NCBI GenBank assembly: GCA_017644045.1
Contig: JAEPMI010000003.1
Coordinates: 186,001-250,000 of the forward strand
Length of the DNA: 64,000 bases
Direction of reading: 5' to 3'
Origin: Deltaproteobacteria bacterium
GTDB lineage: Bacteria > Myxococcota_A > Polyangia > Polyangiales > Houyiibacteriaceae
Shown here one piece after another: positions 9,337 through 18,876 of the stretch. The position numbers and the translations under genes were made by a program. Each line of letters opens with the position of its first letter. Position 1 is the first letter of the stretch. Below the pieces are notes generated by a model, which was not told the origin of the DNA, made no database searches, and worked only from the letters and a program-made list of their open reading frames with translations.

Positions 9337-9999
9337 ATGAAGGGCGTCATTCTCTCTTTCGATGGAGCCGATGGGCTCGGGACCATCGAGCTCGAGGACG
9401 GTCGGCAGTGTCGCTTCGGCATGTCGGCCTGCCATGCCTTCGACCCCGATCCCGGGACCGAAGTGCGCGTAGGCGAGCTCCAGGACGTCCGGGGGGCGCT
9501 CCGCGCCAAGGACCTGCACCCCGCGTCCAAGCGGACCAAGCCGAGGAAGCCCTTCTCGAGCGGACGGGAGTCGGTGCGCCTGGATCGCTTCGATCAGCGC
9601 GATCCCCGCGGCGACCTCGGCGTGCCGGCCGGCTTTCTCTTCAAGTGGCTCATCCGCAACGGCCTCATTGGAGGCCGTCCATCGGCCGACCCTGCCGTCA
9701 CCCGACGATGGGAGGAGGGCGTGGACGCGGTCCGTGCAGGAACGATGAGCGGTCGCGAGCTCATCACCCGCTACTGCGACGAGAAGCCGAGCTCGACCGA
9801 CCTCACCGAAGAGGGCTACCGCTTCTGGCGTCACTACTATGGTAGGCGACTCCGCCTCTTCCGCTCGCGTTTCGAGAAGGACCTGATGGCGGCGAGCGGT
9901 CGGTCCATCGACGAGATCTTCTCGCTCGAGGAAGGCGGCGAGCACGAGCCGGCCATCCTGCAGCGCATCAGCCGCGCATACGATCGCTGGAAGCGTTGA
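9337..9999 (+). CDS. unknown protein with cold-shock-like N-terminal OB segment
   Basis: 220 aa. The first 60 residues (MKGVILSFDGADGLGTIEL onward) have the look of a cold-shock/OB fold: a short strand, a glycine turn and a strand with an aromatic residue, although the classical RNP motifs are not convincing. The remaining 150 residues are basic and helical, with many Arg and aromatic residues and no family I recognise. It starts 5 bases after the upstream envelope gene. Its 3' end faces the next gene with a 9-base gap. A nucleic-acid-binding role is only an inference. Confidence 0.65.
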   Translation: MKGVILSFDGADGLGTIELEDGRQCRFGMSACHAFDPDPGTEVRVGELQDVRGALRAKDLHPASKRTKPRKPFSSGRESVRLDRFDQRDPRGDLGVPAGFLFKWLIRNGLIGGRPSADPAVTRRWEEGVDAVRAGTMSGRELITRYCDEKPSSTDLTEEGYRFWRHYYGRRLRLFRSRFEKDLMAASGRSIDEIFSLEEGGEHEPAILQRISRAYDRWKR

Positions 10000-10008
10000 G
10001 CTCGTTCG

Positions 10009-10767
10009 TCACGGAGGTGCGCGCTCGCGTCCGGGGTCGCTCGATGGTCGCTCTCGAGGTCTCACCGGGTCGCTCGGCCCGAACGAGAAGCCGATGCGCG
10101 GAATGAGGTTGAAGCCGAACAGGTGGGATGCGGTGCCCACTCGAGGGTTGTCCCCGAAGTGAATGGCGAACCCGTAGCTGAGACCGAAGCCCCAGAAGAA
10201 CGGTCCGTGGTGATAGTCGAAGTCCACGCCGACCCGAACTCCCACGAACACGTTGCCGCGAAGCGCACGGCGAGACAGCGACGCGCAGTCCCAGCAGTCC
10301 TTCTTCCCGATCCATGTCTCGCGTCCACACATCAATGACACGTGTTTGGTCACGGTGAGCACCCTACGGCCGGGACGTTGGACGATACGCCTCCGCGCAT
10401 AGCCGACGTGAGCGACGAAGAGTGACGAGGCGCTGCTGTACTCGTCGAAGACGCCGTCGAGGTCGGAGTCGATCAGCCATGCTGCTTCCGCGATGATGCC
10501 GCGCTCCTCCGGCCCGAAGGCTCTGCCGCCGATCCCGATGGAGTGATGGGGAGAGTAGTGGTCGTTACCGTAGCTCCTCCCCTCACTCGGATGAGATGCG
10601 CGCCAGACGGTTCCGGGTGTGCTGAGTCGGATCTCGCCGGACCAGTCCTGCGCGTGGGCTCGATGACCGAATGCCCCGAGCATCGAGAGCACCAGAACGT
10701 GACGTAGGCACCACACGTGGTCGCCCCAGACCACGCGTCGCTGCCGTTTTCGAGGAGCATTCACCAT
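10009..10767 (-). CDS. secreted protein, possible outer-membrane barrel
   Basis: About 252 aa. The N-terminus is basic followed by a hydrophobic stretch ending HRAHAQ, a likely signal peptide. The body contains alternating Gly/aromatic strands (FFWGFGLSYGFAIHFG) typical of small outer-membrane barrels, and the last 25 residues are Pro/Arg-rich and probably disordered. The start is ambiguous: ATG 10767 is given, but a GGAG five bases before the GTG at 10764 favours that codon. Four Cys occur in a cluster (LMCGRETWIGKKDCWDCAS). Function unknown. Confidence 0.6.
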   Translation of the reverse strand: MVNAPRKRQRRVVWGDHVWCLRHVLVLSMLGAFGHRAHAQDWSGEIRLSTPGTVWRASHPSEGRSYGNDHYSPHHSIGIGGRAFGPEERGIIAEAAWLIDSDLDGVFDEYSSASSLFVAHVGYARRRIVQRPGRRVLTVTKHVSLMCGRETWIGKKDCWDCASLSRRALRGNVFVGVRVGVDFDYHHGPFFWGFGLSYGFAIHFGDNPRVGTASHLFGFNLIPRIGFSFGPSDPVRPRERPSSDPGRERAPP

Positions 10768-10804
10768 CACTCCGGATGGTTTGCAGCAAGCGCGCCAGCG
10801 CGAT

Positions 10805-11125
10805 TCAGGTGTTGAGCGGGTTCAGATCGCCGAACTGGATGTAGAGCGCCCACTCCGCGCACCAGCTCACGAGCGCGAACCCGGCGATCGCCAACGCCAC
10901 CAGTCCGCGCCGCTCGCCGTCGACCGTCGCGAAGCCCCCGGCGACCAGCGCGACGACCCAGGCCAGGAACGCGAACACCCCGCAGCCGACGAAGACGTAG
11001 AAGGTCTGCGAAGAGCTCGGCATGCCGACCACGGCGGCGAGCCACCCACCGAGGGGCGCCACGACCGCGAGCACCGCGGCCATCAGCGCCAGGAGGCTGA
11101 CCCAGGAGCTCTCGCCCTCGGCCAT
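10805..11125 (-). CDS. small integral membrane protein
   Basis: 106 aa with three predicted transmembrane helices (about 8-34, 41-64 and 72-95) and short loops. The ATG overlaps the stop of the upstream malic enzyme gene by one base (TGATG), so it is translationally coupled to maeB. Family not recognised; the composition resembles DUF4190-like small membrane proteins but I cannot confirm this. Coupling to a cytosolic metabolic enzyme is unusual and gives no direct functional clue. Confidence 0.7.
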   Translation of the reverse strand: MAEGESSWVSLLALMAAVLAVVAPLGGWLAAVVGMPSSSQTFYVFVGCGVFAFLAWVVALVAGGFATVDGERRGLVALAIAGFALVSWCAEWALYIQFGDLNPLNT

Positions 11126-13371
11126 CAGCGCCGGATCGCGCGGGCGACCGTCAGGCTGGTCATGTGCACGACCGTCGACACGCTCGCGCCCTGTTGGAGC
11201 ACGTTCACCGGTCGCTCCATGCCGAGCACGAGCGGACCGATCACCTCGCTCCCCATGGCGTTGAGCAGCTTGTAGGCGATGTTGCCCGCGTTGAGGCTCG
11301 GGAAGATCAGCACGTTCGCCGGCTCCTGGAGCTGCATGAAGGGGTAGGGCGCCCGCGCCTGTTCGAGCAGGGCGACGTCGGCCTGCATCTCGCCTTCGAT
11401 CATCAGCTCCGGCTGCGCTCGCCGCACGAGCTCGACCGCCTTGGCGACCTTCCTGGACTGGGGGTGCGGTGCGTCGCCGAAGTTCGAGAACGAGAGCATC
11501 GCCACGCGAGGCGTGATGCCCAGCGTTCGGACCAGACCGCTCGTGAGCATCGCGGTCTCCGCCAGCGTCTCCGCGCTCGGCTCGATGTTGATCGTGGTGT
11601 CGGCGAAGAACTTCGGGCCGTCGTTCGCGATCACCATGTAGCAGCCGCACGCGCGCTCGACCCCGTCGGCCACGCCGATGATCTGCAGCGCCGGTCGGAT
11701 CGTGTCGGGGTAGGGCGAGGTCAGCCCACTGACCAACCCGTCCACGTCGCCGCACTTGAGCATCATCATGCCGTAGTAGGTGCGGCTCTTCTCGAGCTGG
11801 CGGCGTGCGCGCAGCTGCGTCACGCCGCTTCGTCGCCGCGCCTCCCAGTAGACCTCGGCGTAGCGGTCGAGCTCGGGCAGCTCGTCGCGGTCCACGACCT
11901 CGACGCCGGTCAGGTCCAGACCGAGCGCCTGCGCCTTTTCGGCCACGGCGTCCGGCCGACCAATCAGCACCGGCTTGGCGATGCCCTCTCCGACCACGAT
12001 CTCCGCCGCGCGGAGAATGGTGGGCTCCTCGCCTTCGGGGTAGACGACCCGCCGCGGGTCCTTCTTCGCCATCCCGGTGACCTGCCACATCACCCGGCGC
12101 GCGGGGTTGAGCTTCCGCGTGAGCTCGTGCCGGTAGGCCTCTACGTCGACCGGGTCGGTCGCCACGCCGGCTTCTGCCGCGGCCTTCGCCACCGCCGGCG
12201 CGACCCAGCTCAGCGCGCGACCATCCATCGGCTTCGGCAGGATGTAGTCCGAGCCGTACTTGATCGCGTCGTCGCCGTACGCGTGGAGGACGTCGTCCGG
12301 AACCGCCTCCCGCGCGAGCTCCGCGAGCGCCCGGGCCGCGGCGAGCTTCATGCCCTGCACGATGTGGGTCGCTCCGGCGTCGAGCGCGCCGCGGAAGATG
12401 TAGGGGAAGCCGAGGACGTTGTTGACCTGGTTCGGGAAGTCGCTGCGCCCGGTGCCGACGATCGCGTCGGGGCGGGTCTCCTGCGCGAGCCGGTAGTCGA
12501 TCTCCGGATCGGGGTTCGCGAGCGCGAAGATGATCGGGTTCTTCGCCATCCCCTTCAGCGCTTCGGGCTGCACCAGGTTGCCGGCGCTGAGCCCGAGCAT
12601 CACGTCGGCGCCCTTCAAGAGATCGACGATGCCGGTGCAGACCTCGTCGCCCGGTCGCGCGAACTGCTCGAGCGTCGCGTGCAGCCCCTCGCGGTCCTTG
12701 CGCACCAGTCCGTCGAGGTCGAACATCCGCACGTTGGCGGGGTTCAAGCCGAGCTCGGTCCAGAGCTTGATGCATGCGACGGCCGCGGCGCCTGCGCCGA
12801 TCACCGAGACCTGCAGGTCCTCGATGGCCTTGTCCTGCATCTCGGCGGCGTTGATGAGCGCCGCTGCGGTGATGATCGCCGTCCCGTGCTGGTCGTCGTG
12901 GAAGACCGGGATGCCCATGCGCTCCTCGAGCGCGGGCTCCACCTCGAAGCAGTGCGGCGCGGCCAGGTCCTCCAGGTTGATGCCTCCGAAGGTCGGCTCG
13001 AGCGCGGCCACCACCTCGATGAAGTGCTCCGGGTCGCGGGCCTGAACCTCGATGTCGAAGACGTCGATGTCCGCGTAGCGCTTGAAGAGGACCGCCTTGC
13101 CCTCCATCACCGGCTTCGCCGCCAGCGGTCCGATGTTCCCCAGTCCCAAGACGGCGCTGCCGTCCGTGACCACGGCGACGAGGTTGCGCCGCGCCGTGTA
13201 GCGGGCCGCCAGGCTCGGATCGGCGGCGATCGCGCGACAGGGCGCCGCGACCCCCGGCGAGTAGGCCAGGCTGAGCTCCCGCTGTGTACCCACGGGCTTG
13301 GTCGGAACCACCTCGAGCTTTCCGGGGCGTCCGTCGGAGTGATAGGCCAGGGCGGCCTCGTCCAAATCCAT
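11125..13371 (-). CDS. maeB: NADP-dependent malic enzyme with phosphotransacetylase-like C-terminal domain
   Basis: 748 aa, the usual length of MaeB-type hybrid malic enzymes, which convert malate to pyruvate and CO2 with NADP reduction. Residues 1-400 hold the catalytic half: [12 protein letters not shown], the [18 protein letters not shown] region with the catalytic lysine, metal site [10 protein letters not shown], and nucleotide fold [14 protein letters not shown]. Residues from about 430 form a phosphate acetyltransferase-like domain that in this family acts in acetyl-CoA allosteric control rather than catalysis. ATG 13371 fits the family start. It is divergent from pssA across 84 bases and coupled to a small membrane protein downstream. 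Confidence 0.95.
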   Translation of the reverse strand: MDLDEAALAYHSDGRPGKLEVVPTKPVGTQRELSLAYSPGVAAPCRAIAADPSLAARYTARRNLVAVVTDGSAVLGLGNIGPLAAKPVMEGKAVLFKRYADIDVFDIEVQARDPEHFIEVVAALEPTFGGINLEDLAAPHCFEVEPALEERMGIPVFHDDQHGTAIITAAALINAAEMQDKAIEDLQVSVIGAGAAAVACIKLWTELGLNPANVRMFDLDGLVRKDREGLHATLEQFARPGDEVCTGIVDLLKGADVMLGLSAGNLVQPEALKGMAKNPIIFALANPDPEIDYRLAQETRPDAIVGTGRSDFPNQVNNVLGFPYIFRGALDAGATHIVQGMKLAAARALAELAREAVPDDVLHAYGDDAIKYGSDYILPKPMDGRALSWVAPAVAKAAAEAGVATDPVDVEAYRHELTRKLNPARRVMWQVTGMAKKDPRRVVYPEGEEPTILRAAEIVVGEGIAKPVLIGRPDAVAEKAQALGLDLTGVEVVDRDELPELDRYAEVYWEARRRSGVTQLRARRQLEKSRTYYGMMMLKCGDVDGLVSGLTSPYPDTIRPALQIIGVADGVERACGCYMVIANDGPKFFADTTINIEPSAETLAETAMLTSGLVRTLGITPRVAMLSFSNFGDAPHPQSRKVAKAVELVRRAQPELMIEGEMQADVALLEQARAPYPFMQLQEPANVLIFPSLNAGNIAYKLLNAMGSEVIGPLVLGMERPVNVLQQGASVSTVVHMTSLTVARAIRR

Positions 13372-13455
13372 GGGCGGACCCTACGTGAGCCGTGGCGCGG
13401 CGGGAAGCCCGCTGGACAGGTGCGCAGCCGCCATCTACGTTGAGGGTTCGTCGCC

Positions 13456-14271
13456 GTGAAAAAGGTCGACCTCAGAAAGAGCCTGTTCATCCTGCCGAAC
13501 CTCTTCACGCTTTCGAGCGTGTTGTGCGGCTTCTACGCGATCCTCATCGCGAGTGCGCCGGGTGCCGTCGCGGATGACTTCTATCGGGCCGCGCTCCTGA
13601 TCATCTTCGCGATGTTCTTCGACACGATCGACGGACGCGTCGCGCGGCTGACCAAGACCCAGAGCGCGATCGGTGTTCAGCTCGACTCCCTCGCGGACGT
13701 GGTCAGCTTCGGCGTGGCGCCGATGGTGCTGGTCCACCGCTGGTCGGTCGGCGAGCTCGGGACCATCGGGACCCTCGCCTGCTTCGCCTACCTCGCCTGC
13801 GGCGTGATCCGTTTGGCCCGCTTCAACGTGCTCACGACCGCCGCGAGCGGGGCACCGAAGAAGCCGAGCAAGTGGATCCTCGGCCTCCCCATCCCGGGCG
13901 CGGCCGGCATCCTCATCTCGCTGGTGGTGGCCCACACCGTGGCGCGCCAGACGGCGCTCGGTGACCACATCGGCTCGCCCTGGCTGATCTTCGGCGTGGT
14001 CGTCGCGTTGGCGTTCCTGATGGTCAGCACGATCCGCTTCCGCTCGTTCAAGGACATCCAGCTCAACGTCCGCACGGTGAGCTTCGTGCTCCTGGCCATC
14101 GGCTCGACGATCTTCGTCGCGATGCGCTTCCACGTCGCGTTCGCGCTCGTGTGGCTGCTCGCCAGCTACGTGGCGATCGCGCTCCTCGAAACCATCGTTC
14201 GGGTCGCCCGTCGAGTGCGCGGTTCGAGCAAAGAGGAGTCCGAAGCGGACTCCGAGCAGTCGGCCGCCTGA
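13456..14271 (+). CDS. pssA: CDP-diacylglycerol--serine O-phosphatidyltransferase
   Basis: 271 aa, GTG start with GAGGG about ten bases upstream. It makes phosphatidylserine, precursor of phosphatidylethanolamine, in the inner membrane. The CDP-alcohol phosphatidyltransferase signature is complete: D59-G60, A63-R64, G73, D77 and D81. Several transmembrane helices follow, and the C-terminus is acidic/polar. The N-terminal motif FILPNLFTLSSVLCGF is typical of PssA type II. The short spacing to maeB upstream contains the divergent promoters but I see no strong -35/-10 pair. Confidence 0.9.
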   Translation: MKKVDLRKSLFILPNLFTLSSVLCGFYAILIASAPGAVADDFYRAALLIIFAMFFDTIDGRVARLTKTQSAIGVQLDSLADVVSFGVAPMVLVHRWSVGELGTIGTLACFAYLACGVIRLARFNVLTTAASGAPKKPSKWILGLPIPGAAGILISLVVAHTVARQTALGDHIGSPWLIFGVVVALAFLMVSTIRFRSFKDIQLNVRTVSFVLLAIGSTIFVAMRFHVAFALVWLLASYVAIALLETIVRVARRVRGSSKEESEADSEQSAA

Positions 14272-14285
14272 GCGACCCGCCTGAG

Positions 14286-14612
14286 CTACTCCGGCTCGGG
14301 CTGCGATTCGAGCGTCTTGAAGTACTGGTTCAGAGCCCAGACCTCGAGCGCGCGGAGGCTGCCGAACTGCACGCCGTAGCCGTCCGGCTTCACCCAGCGG
14401 ACCTTGGAGTCCACGGTGGCCGGTTCCTTGAGGGACGGGACCTGGAACCGTACCTTCACGTCCATGCCGAACGGCACCTGCGACTCGGTCACGATGTACA
14501 GTCCACCGAGGCTGATGTTCGACGCGATCCCAGGGAGCTCGTCACCCTCGTACAGGACGGTGACGGGGAGCTCGCAGTTGAATCGTTCATGGACGCGGCG
14601 ACCGGTAGTCAC
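14286..14612 (-). CDS. PilZ domain protein, putative c-di-GMP receptor
   Basis: 108 aa from GTG 14612, supported by a GAGGA eight bases upstream. It consists of a single PilZ domain: the RxxxR motif is R6-V-H-E-R10 and the (D/N)xSxxG motif is N32-I-S34-L-G-G37, so c-di-GMP binding is expected. Single-domain PilZ proteins relay c-di-GMP levels to motility or envelope machinery through partners. The open frame continues far upstream but without a plausible start. Divergent from the next gene with only 45 bases between. Confidence 0.85.
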   Translation of the reverse strand: MTTGRRVHERFNCELPVTVLYEGDELPGIASNISLGGLYIVTESQVPFGMDVKVRFQVPSLKEPATVDSKVRWVKPDGYGVQFGSLRALEVWALNQYFKTLESQPEPE

Positions 14613-14657
14613 GGTTCGGTTCCTCGCTTTGGGATGCGTGAAGGGAGGTGAGAGGTA

Positions 14658-15485
14658 GTGAACGCGTCTTCCGAAGTCAAGACGGGACGCCGCCGATTCA
14701 CCCCCTCCGGGAACCGCTTGATCCTCGCGGTCGGGGTGGCGAGCTGCGCTGGGCTCCTCTTCACCTTCGCCCATCCCGCCCCGGCGGGGCCACCCGTCCT
14801 GGCCTTCGACCCGGCCGCGGTCGCGGACGTGGAGAGCGCCGATCGCGAGCGGCTCGCCGACGCAGAGACGGAGCCGACGGGGCCGGCCGCCGAGGTCTGG
14901 CGGCTCTACCACCGAGCGGGTGAGGCCGAGGTCGGCACCGAAGGACGGGCGGCGTTCGAGGCCCGGCAGCGCCAGATGGCCGACGCCGTCGAGGCGCTCC
15001 GCGAGGCTCGGGGGGACGGCGCTATCGACACCCTGCGCTCCCGGGCGCTCGCCGAGCTCGACGCGGCGCTCGCGGGGGAGCTCGCCGATGACGAGGAAGC
15101 GGCCGCCCTCGGGTCCTTCCCCGCCACGACCGAGACCTACGGGGTGTTCCAGGATGGCGCGCCGGTGGCGCCGCCCTTCGTGGTGCGAACGCTCTTCGCC
15201 GGGCGGTTCAACGGAATCCTCGGTCTGGAGCTGACCGCGGGCATGACCGAGGTCGAGCAGAAGGCCTACTGGGGCTGGCTGGCGGTCGAGGTTCCGGACC
15301 CCCCGGCGGCTCTCGCAGCACGCGCGATCGAGCAGCTCGGGGCGGTGGCTCCCGACCTCGCGCGAGAGGTCCGGGCCTACCGCGCGCTCGAGCAGGGTCA
15401 CGGCGCCGAGGCGGCCTCGCTCTACGAGCGACTCCCCACGTTGCGCGGTCGGAATGCGGCCTTGGCCGCGCGAAGCGGACTCTGA
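14658..15485 (+). CDS. unknown exported or membrane-anchored protein
   Basis: 275 aa, GTG start preceded by a good GGAGGTGAGAGG ribosome-binding tract. A single hydrophobic segment at about residues 20-44 would anchor it, with the rest in the periplasm. The body is Ala/Glu-rich and largely helical, resembling a tetratricopeptide-like solenoid in places, but I recognise no family. It is divergent from the PilZ gene. Downstream, a short CTTGG/CCAAG pair near 15499 could form a weak hairpin. Confidence 0.65.
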   Translation: MNASSEVKTGRRRFTPSGNRLILAVGVASCAGLLFTFAHPAPAGPPVLAFDPAAVADVESADRERLADAETEPTGPAAEVWRLYHRAGEAEVGTEGRAAFEARQRQMADAVEALREARGDGAIDTLRSRALAELDAALAGELADDEEAAALGSFPATTETYGVFQDGAPVAPPFVVRTLFAGRFNGILGLELTAGMTEVEQKAYWGWLAVEVPDPPAALAARAIEQLGAVAPDLAREVRAYRALEQGHGAEAASLYERLPTLRGRNAALAARSGL

Positions 15486-15550
15486 TTCCGAGGTCTTGGT
15501 ACCCCAAGGGGTGACTTGTTCGTCGGGACCGCAGGGGCGAGGCTTTCCCG

Positions 15551-18500
15551 ATGCCTCCGCTCCGCTTCGCCTTCCTTCTCTCCGCTTGCGGGCTCCTCAT
15601 CGCGTGCGGTGACGACTCGCCCATGCCCGACTCCGACGCGGGCTGTGCCACCGCCGCCGACTGCGACGATGGGGTGTTCTGCAACGGCGAGGAGCTCTGC
15701 AACATGGGCTCCTGCATGGAGGGCACGCCGCCCTGTGCGGACGGGATGTGCATGGAGGCCATGGACATGTGCACCGACGCCTGCGACGACCCGGACGCCG
15801 ACGGCGACGGCGTCGACCGGATCGAGTGCGGCGGCAACGACTGCGACGACGAAGACGCGAACCGCTACCCCGGCAACACGGAGATCTGCGACGAAGAGGG
15901 CATCGACGAGGACTGCGACCCGACCACGGTCGGCGACCGGGACGTCGACGGTGACGGGCACATCGACGCGGCCTGCTGCAACGGTGACACCTGCGGCGAC
16001 GATTGCGCGGATCGCCTGCCGGACTTCTTCGGCGGCGCGACCGAGACCTGCGACCTGCGGGACCAGGACTGCGACGGCAACGTCGACGAGGGCGTGACCG
16101 TGATGCTCTACGAAGACCTCGACGGTGATCTCTACGGCGACGACACCGAGATCCTCGCGTGCGCCGGCAGCGCCCGGACCTCGACCAGCAACATCGACTG
16201 CGAGGCGGCAGAGCCGCGGACCCACGGAGCGCAGGTCGAAGTCTGCGACGGCATCGACAACGACTGCGACGACAACGTCGACGAAGACACGGTCACGTTC
16301 CCCTGGTACCCGGACACCGACGGCGACGGCTTCGGCGATCCGAGCGAGACGCCCATCGTCGCGTGCGCGCCTCCCGACGGTCACAGCCAGCTGCCGCTCG
16401 ATTGCGACGACGACGACGGGACGCTCTACCCGGCCGCCGACGAGCTCTGCAACGCGCGCGACGACAACTGCGATGGAATCGCGGGCTTCATCATCGCCCC
16501 CGGCGACACCGAGGACGACGACCGGGACGGCTATCCGGACGAGGGCTGCGGCGGCAACGACTGCGACGACCGCGACCCCTTCAACTACCCGGGCGGTCTC
16601 GAGCTCTGTGATGGGCTCGACAACGACTGCGACGGCACGATCGACGAGGACGTGGTCGACGTCGACTGGTACCTCGACGCCGATGGCGACGGCTTCGGCG
16701 ATTCGAGCGACGTGGTCAGCAGCTGCGAGCGTCAGGTCGGCCGCGTGCTCGTGGGCGGCGACTGCATGGACGGGAACCCGGTCATCTACCCCGGCCGGCT
16801 CGAGGTCTGCAATGCCGTGGACGACGACTGCGATGGGACCACCGATGAAGGCGGGCTCGGCGCGGTCCTCGCGTTCCGTGATTCCGACGGCGACGGCTAC
16901 GGCGACCCGACGATGAGGATGCCCTTCTGCTCGGGCTCCATCGGGTCGGGCTACGTCGCGTTCGCTGGCGACTGCGACGACTCGGACATGGAGGTCCGAC
17001 CCGGTGTCGCCGACGACTGCGACGGCGTCGACGACGACTGCGACGGACTCTTCGACGAGGATGGCGTGATCGACTGGTACGTCGACTTCGATGGCGACGA
17101 CTACGGCATCGGTGGTGTGGTCCTCACCCAGTGCGCGGAGCCGGCGAACGCCGCCGACAACGCGGACGACTGCAACGACGAAGACCCGGCCATCTTCCCG
17201 ATGGCCACGGAGGTCTGCGACGACGTCGATCAGGACTGCGACACGAACGTCGACGAGGGCGTGCCCGACGAGATCTTCTACATGGACCTCGACGGCGACG
17301 GCTCGGCGGCCACGGATGCGACGCCGGTATTGGCGTGCCGCGCCACCGGCAACCTCGTCCCCACGCGGACCGACTGTGACGACACGAATGAGCTCATCTT
17401 CACCGGCGCCTCCGAGGTCTGCGACGGCATCGACAACAACTGCGACACGGTCATCGACACCGACGCGCTCGACAACTTCTGCGGCGGCACCGACGCCACC
17501 GGCATCTGTGACCCCGCGGGCACCCCCGGCCAGTGCGCGTGCATGACCGCGGGCCGTGCCGACTGCGACGCGAACCAGGGCAACGGCTGCGAGACCGTGC
17601 TCGCGAGCAGTAACCTCCACTGCGGTGGCTGCGGGAACGCGTGCTCCGACATCCAGTACTGCGACAGCGGCAGCTGCGCGACCGCGGCTCTGATCGGCTT
17701 GGAAGGCGGCGGAACGACGATGTGCGGCGTGCGCGAGGGCGGCCGTCACCAGTGCTGGGGCCAGCCCCAGGGGCTCTTCTCCGGAGGCGACGCCAACACG
17801 GCGCAGATCGCGACTCTCCTCGACGCCTACACCGTCATCGACTTCGACATGAGTCTCGACGGCAACTACTGGCACAAGTGCGCGATCGTCGACGACGGCA
17901 CCGGTGACCGCGACATCTACTGCTTCGGTCGCAACGGCTACGGCCAGCTCGGTCGTGGGTTCACCAGCCCGACCTTCGACTTCATCGGGATCGGCCGCAT
18001 CGACCCGGCGATCGACGAGACGATCAACGACTGGGAAGAGCTCGCGCTCGGCTGGGGCTACACGCTGGCGCGTCGCGCCAACGGCGAGATCTGGGGTTGG
18101 GGCCTCCAGGACCGCGGCCAGCTCACGCAGGCCACGAACCAGAGCTACCCGAACCCCGTGCAGGTCGCGACGAGCATCACCGACGCCACGAACATCGACG
18201 CGGACTTCCGCGGCGGCTGTGCAGTCCGGATGGGCGGAACGGTCGAGTGCTGGGGTGGCGACACCAACGGTGCGCTCGGCAACGGTCCCGGCGGGACCAC
18301 GACCACGCCAACGCAGGTCCTGGTGCTCGGCGATACCGCGCTGACGATGGCCACGCAGGTGTCCGTCGGCGCCGGCGGCGGCTGCGCGCGTCGCACGGAC
18401 GGCACGGTCTACTGCTGGGGCGATGTGCGCGGCGACGGCGTGGGCGGCAGCGGCTCCCAGTACGCCGTCCAGACGATCAGCGTGGCGGGCGCTCAGGACG

Positions 18501-18817
18501 TGTCCTGCGGCAACGCCTCGTGCTGCGCGGCGGCTGGCGGCAACGCCTGGTGCTGGGGCTCGTCTGGCGCAGGCCAGCTCGGCAACAACGACTTCAGCCC
18601 CGTCTTCTACAACCCCCCGACTCAGGTGCTCACCAGCGGCGGGGGCCCTGCGCTCGGCGGAGTCATCGACCTGGAGGCGGGTCGGAACTTCAACTGCGCC
18701 CGCACCAACACTCAGCAGGTGGTCTGCTGGGGCGAGGGCAGCAACGGCCAGCTCGGTCGGGGCGAGAACGTCGACCGCGGCAACGCCGGTGCTCCCACTT
18801 TCGTGATGGGACTCTGA
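15551..18817 (+). CDS. large lipoprotein with DCDD metal-binding repeats and C-terminal RCC1 propeller
   Basis: 1088 aa. Residues 1-19 are a lipoprotein signal with lipobox LIAC. Residues about 30-690 contain at least ten copies of an Asp/Cys module (DCDD...YPG..E.CDG.DNDCDG..DE), the putative metal-binding motif seen in MopE-like proteins, predicted to bind calcium or copper outside the cell. From about residue 714 the chain switches to RCC1-type repeats (GRNGYGQLGRG, GDTNGALGNG, GSNGQLGRG), expected to fold as a seven-bladed propeller, with a CWG motif in most blades. It is a surface protein of unknown ligand. A strong bidirectional hairpin follows it. Confidence 0.85.
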   Translation: MPPLRFAFLLSACGLLIACGDDSPMPDSDAGCATAADCDDGVFCNGEELCNMGSCMEGTPPCADGMCMEAMDMCTDACDDPDADGDGVDRIECGGNDCDDEDANRYPGNTEICDEEGIDEDCDPTTVGDRDVDGDGHIDAACCNGDTCGDDCADRLPDFFGGATETCDLRDQDCDGNVDEGVTVMLYEDLDGDLYGDDTEILACAGSARTSTSNIDCEAAEPRTHGAQVEVCDGIDNDCDDNVDEDTVTFPWYPDTDGDGFGDPSETPIVACAPPDGHSQLPLDCDDDDGTLYPAADELCNARDDNCDGIAGFIIAPGDTEDDDRDGYPDEGCGGNDCDDRDPFNYPGGLELCDGLDNDCDGTIDEDVVDVDWYLDADGDGFGDSSDVVSSCERQVGRVLVGGDCMDGNPVIYPGRLEVCNAVDDDCDGTTDEGGLGAVLAFRDSDGDGYGDPTMRMPFCSGSIGSGYVAFAGDCDDSDMEVRPGVADDCDGVDDDCDGLFDEDGVIDWYVDFDGDDYGIGGVVLTQCAEPANAADNADDCNDEDPAIFPMATEVCDDVDQDCDTNVDEGVPDEIFYMDLDGDGSAATDATPVLACRATGNLVPTRTDCDDTNELIFTGASEVCDGIDNNCDTVIDTDALDNFCGGTDATGICDPAGTPGQCACMTAGRADCDANQGNGCETVLASSNLHCGGCGNACSDIQYCDSGSCATAALIGLEGGGTTMCGVREGGRHQCWGQPQGLFSGGDANTAQIATLLDAYTVIDFDMSLDGNYWHKCAIVDDGTGDRDIYCFGRNGYGQLGRGFTSPTFDFIGIGRIDPAIDETINDWEELALGWGYTLARRANGEIWGWGLQDRGQLTQATNQSYPNPVQVATSITDATNIDADFRGGCAVRMGGTVECWGGDTNGALGNGPGGTTTTPTQVLVLGDTALTMATQVSVGAGGGCARRTDGTVYCWGDVRGDGVGGSGSQYAVQTISVAGAQDVSCGNASCCAAAGGNAWCWGSSGAGQLGNNDFSPVFYNPPTQVLTSGGGPALGGVIDLEAGRNFNCARTNTQQVVCWGEGSNGQLGRGENVDRGNAGAPTFVMGL

Positions 18818-18826
18818 CCCCGTTTG

Positions 18827-18848
18827 GGCTCACCCGCTCGGGTGAGCC
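18827..18848. terminator. bidirectional hairpin between convergent genes
   Basis: Perfect 10-bp inverted repeat GGCTCACCCG / CGGGTGAGCC with a two-base centre, flanked by GTTT on the left (18822) and AAAC on the right (18854), which can extend the stem past a bulge. It lies between the convergent DCDD/RCC1 gene and the GT2 gene, where it could terminate both. There is no long T tract. Confidence 0.65.
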
Positions 18849-18876
18849 GACGCAAACTCACCGGCTCGCGGCACCA

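Noticed and set aside
15600-17700. Periodic DNA repeats that could look like a CRISPR array
   Set aside because: The period is protein-driven (DCDD modules), repeats are imperfect and in frame, and there are no unique spacers of constant length.
15422-17875. Antisense frame of about 817 codons opposite the DCDD lipoprotein
   Set aside because: Composition is a Val/Ala/Asp shadow of the repeats; the sense strand has a lipobox and clear repeated motifs.
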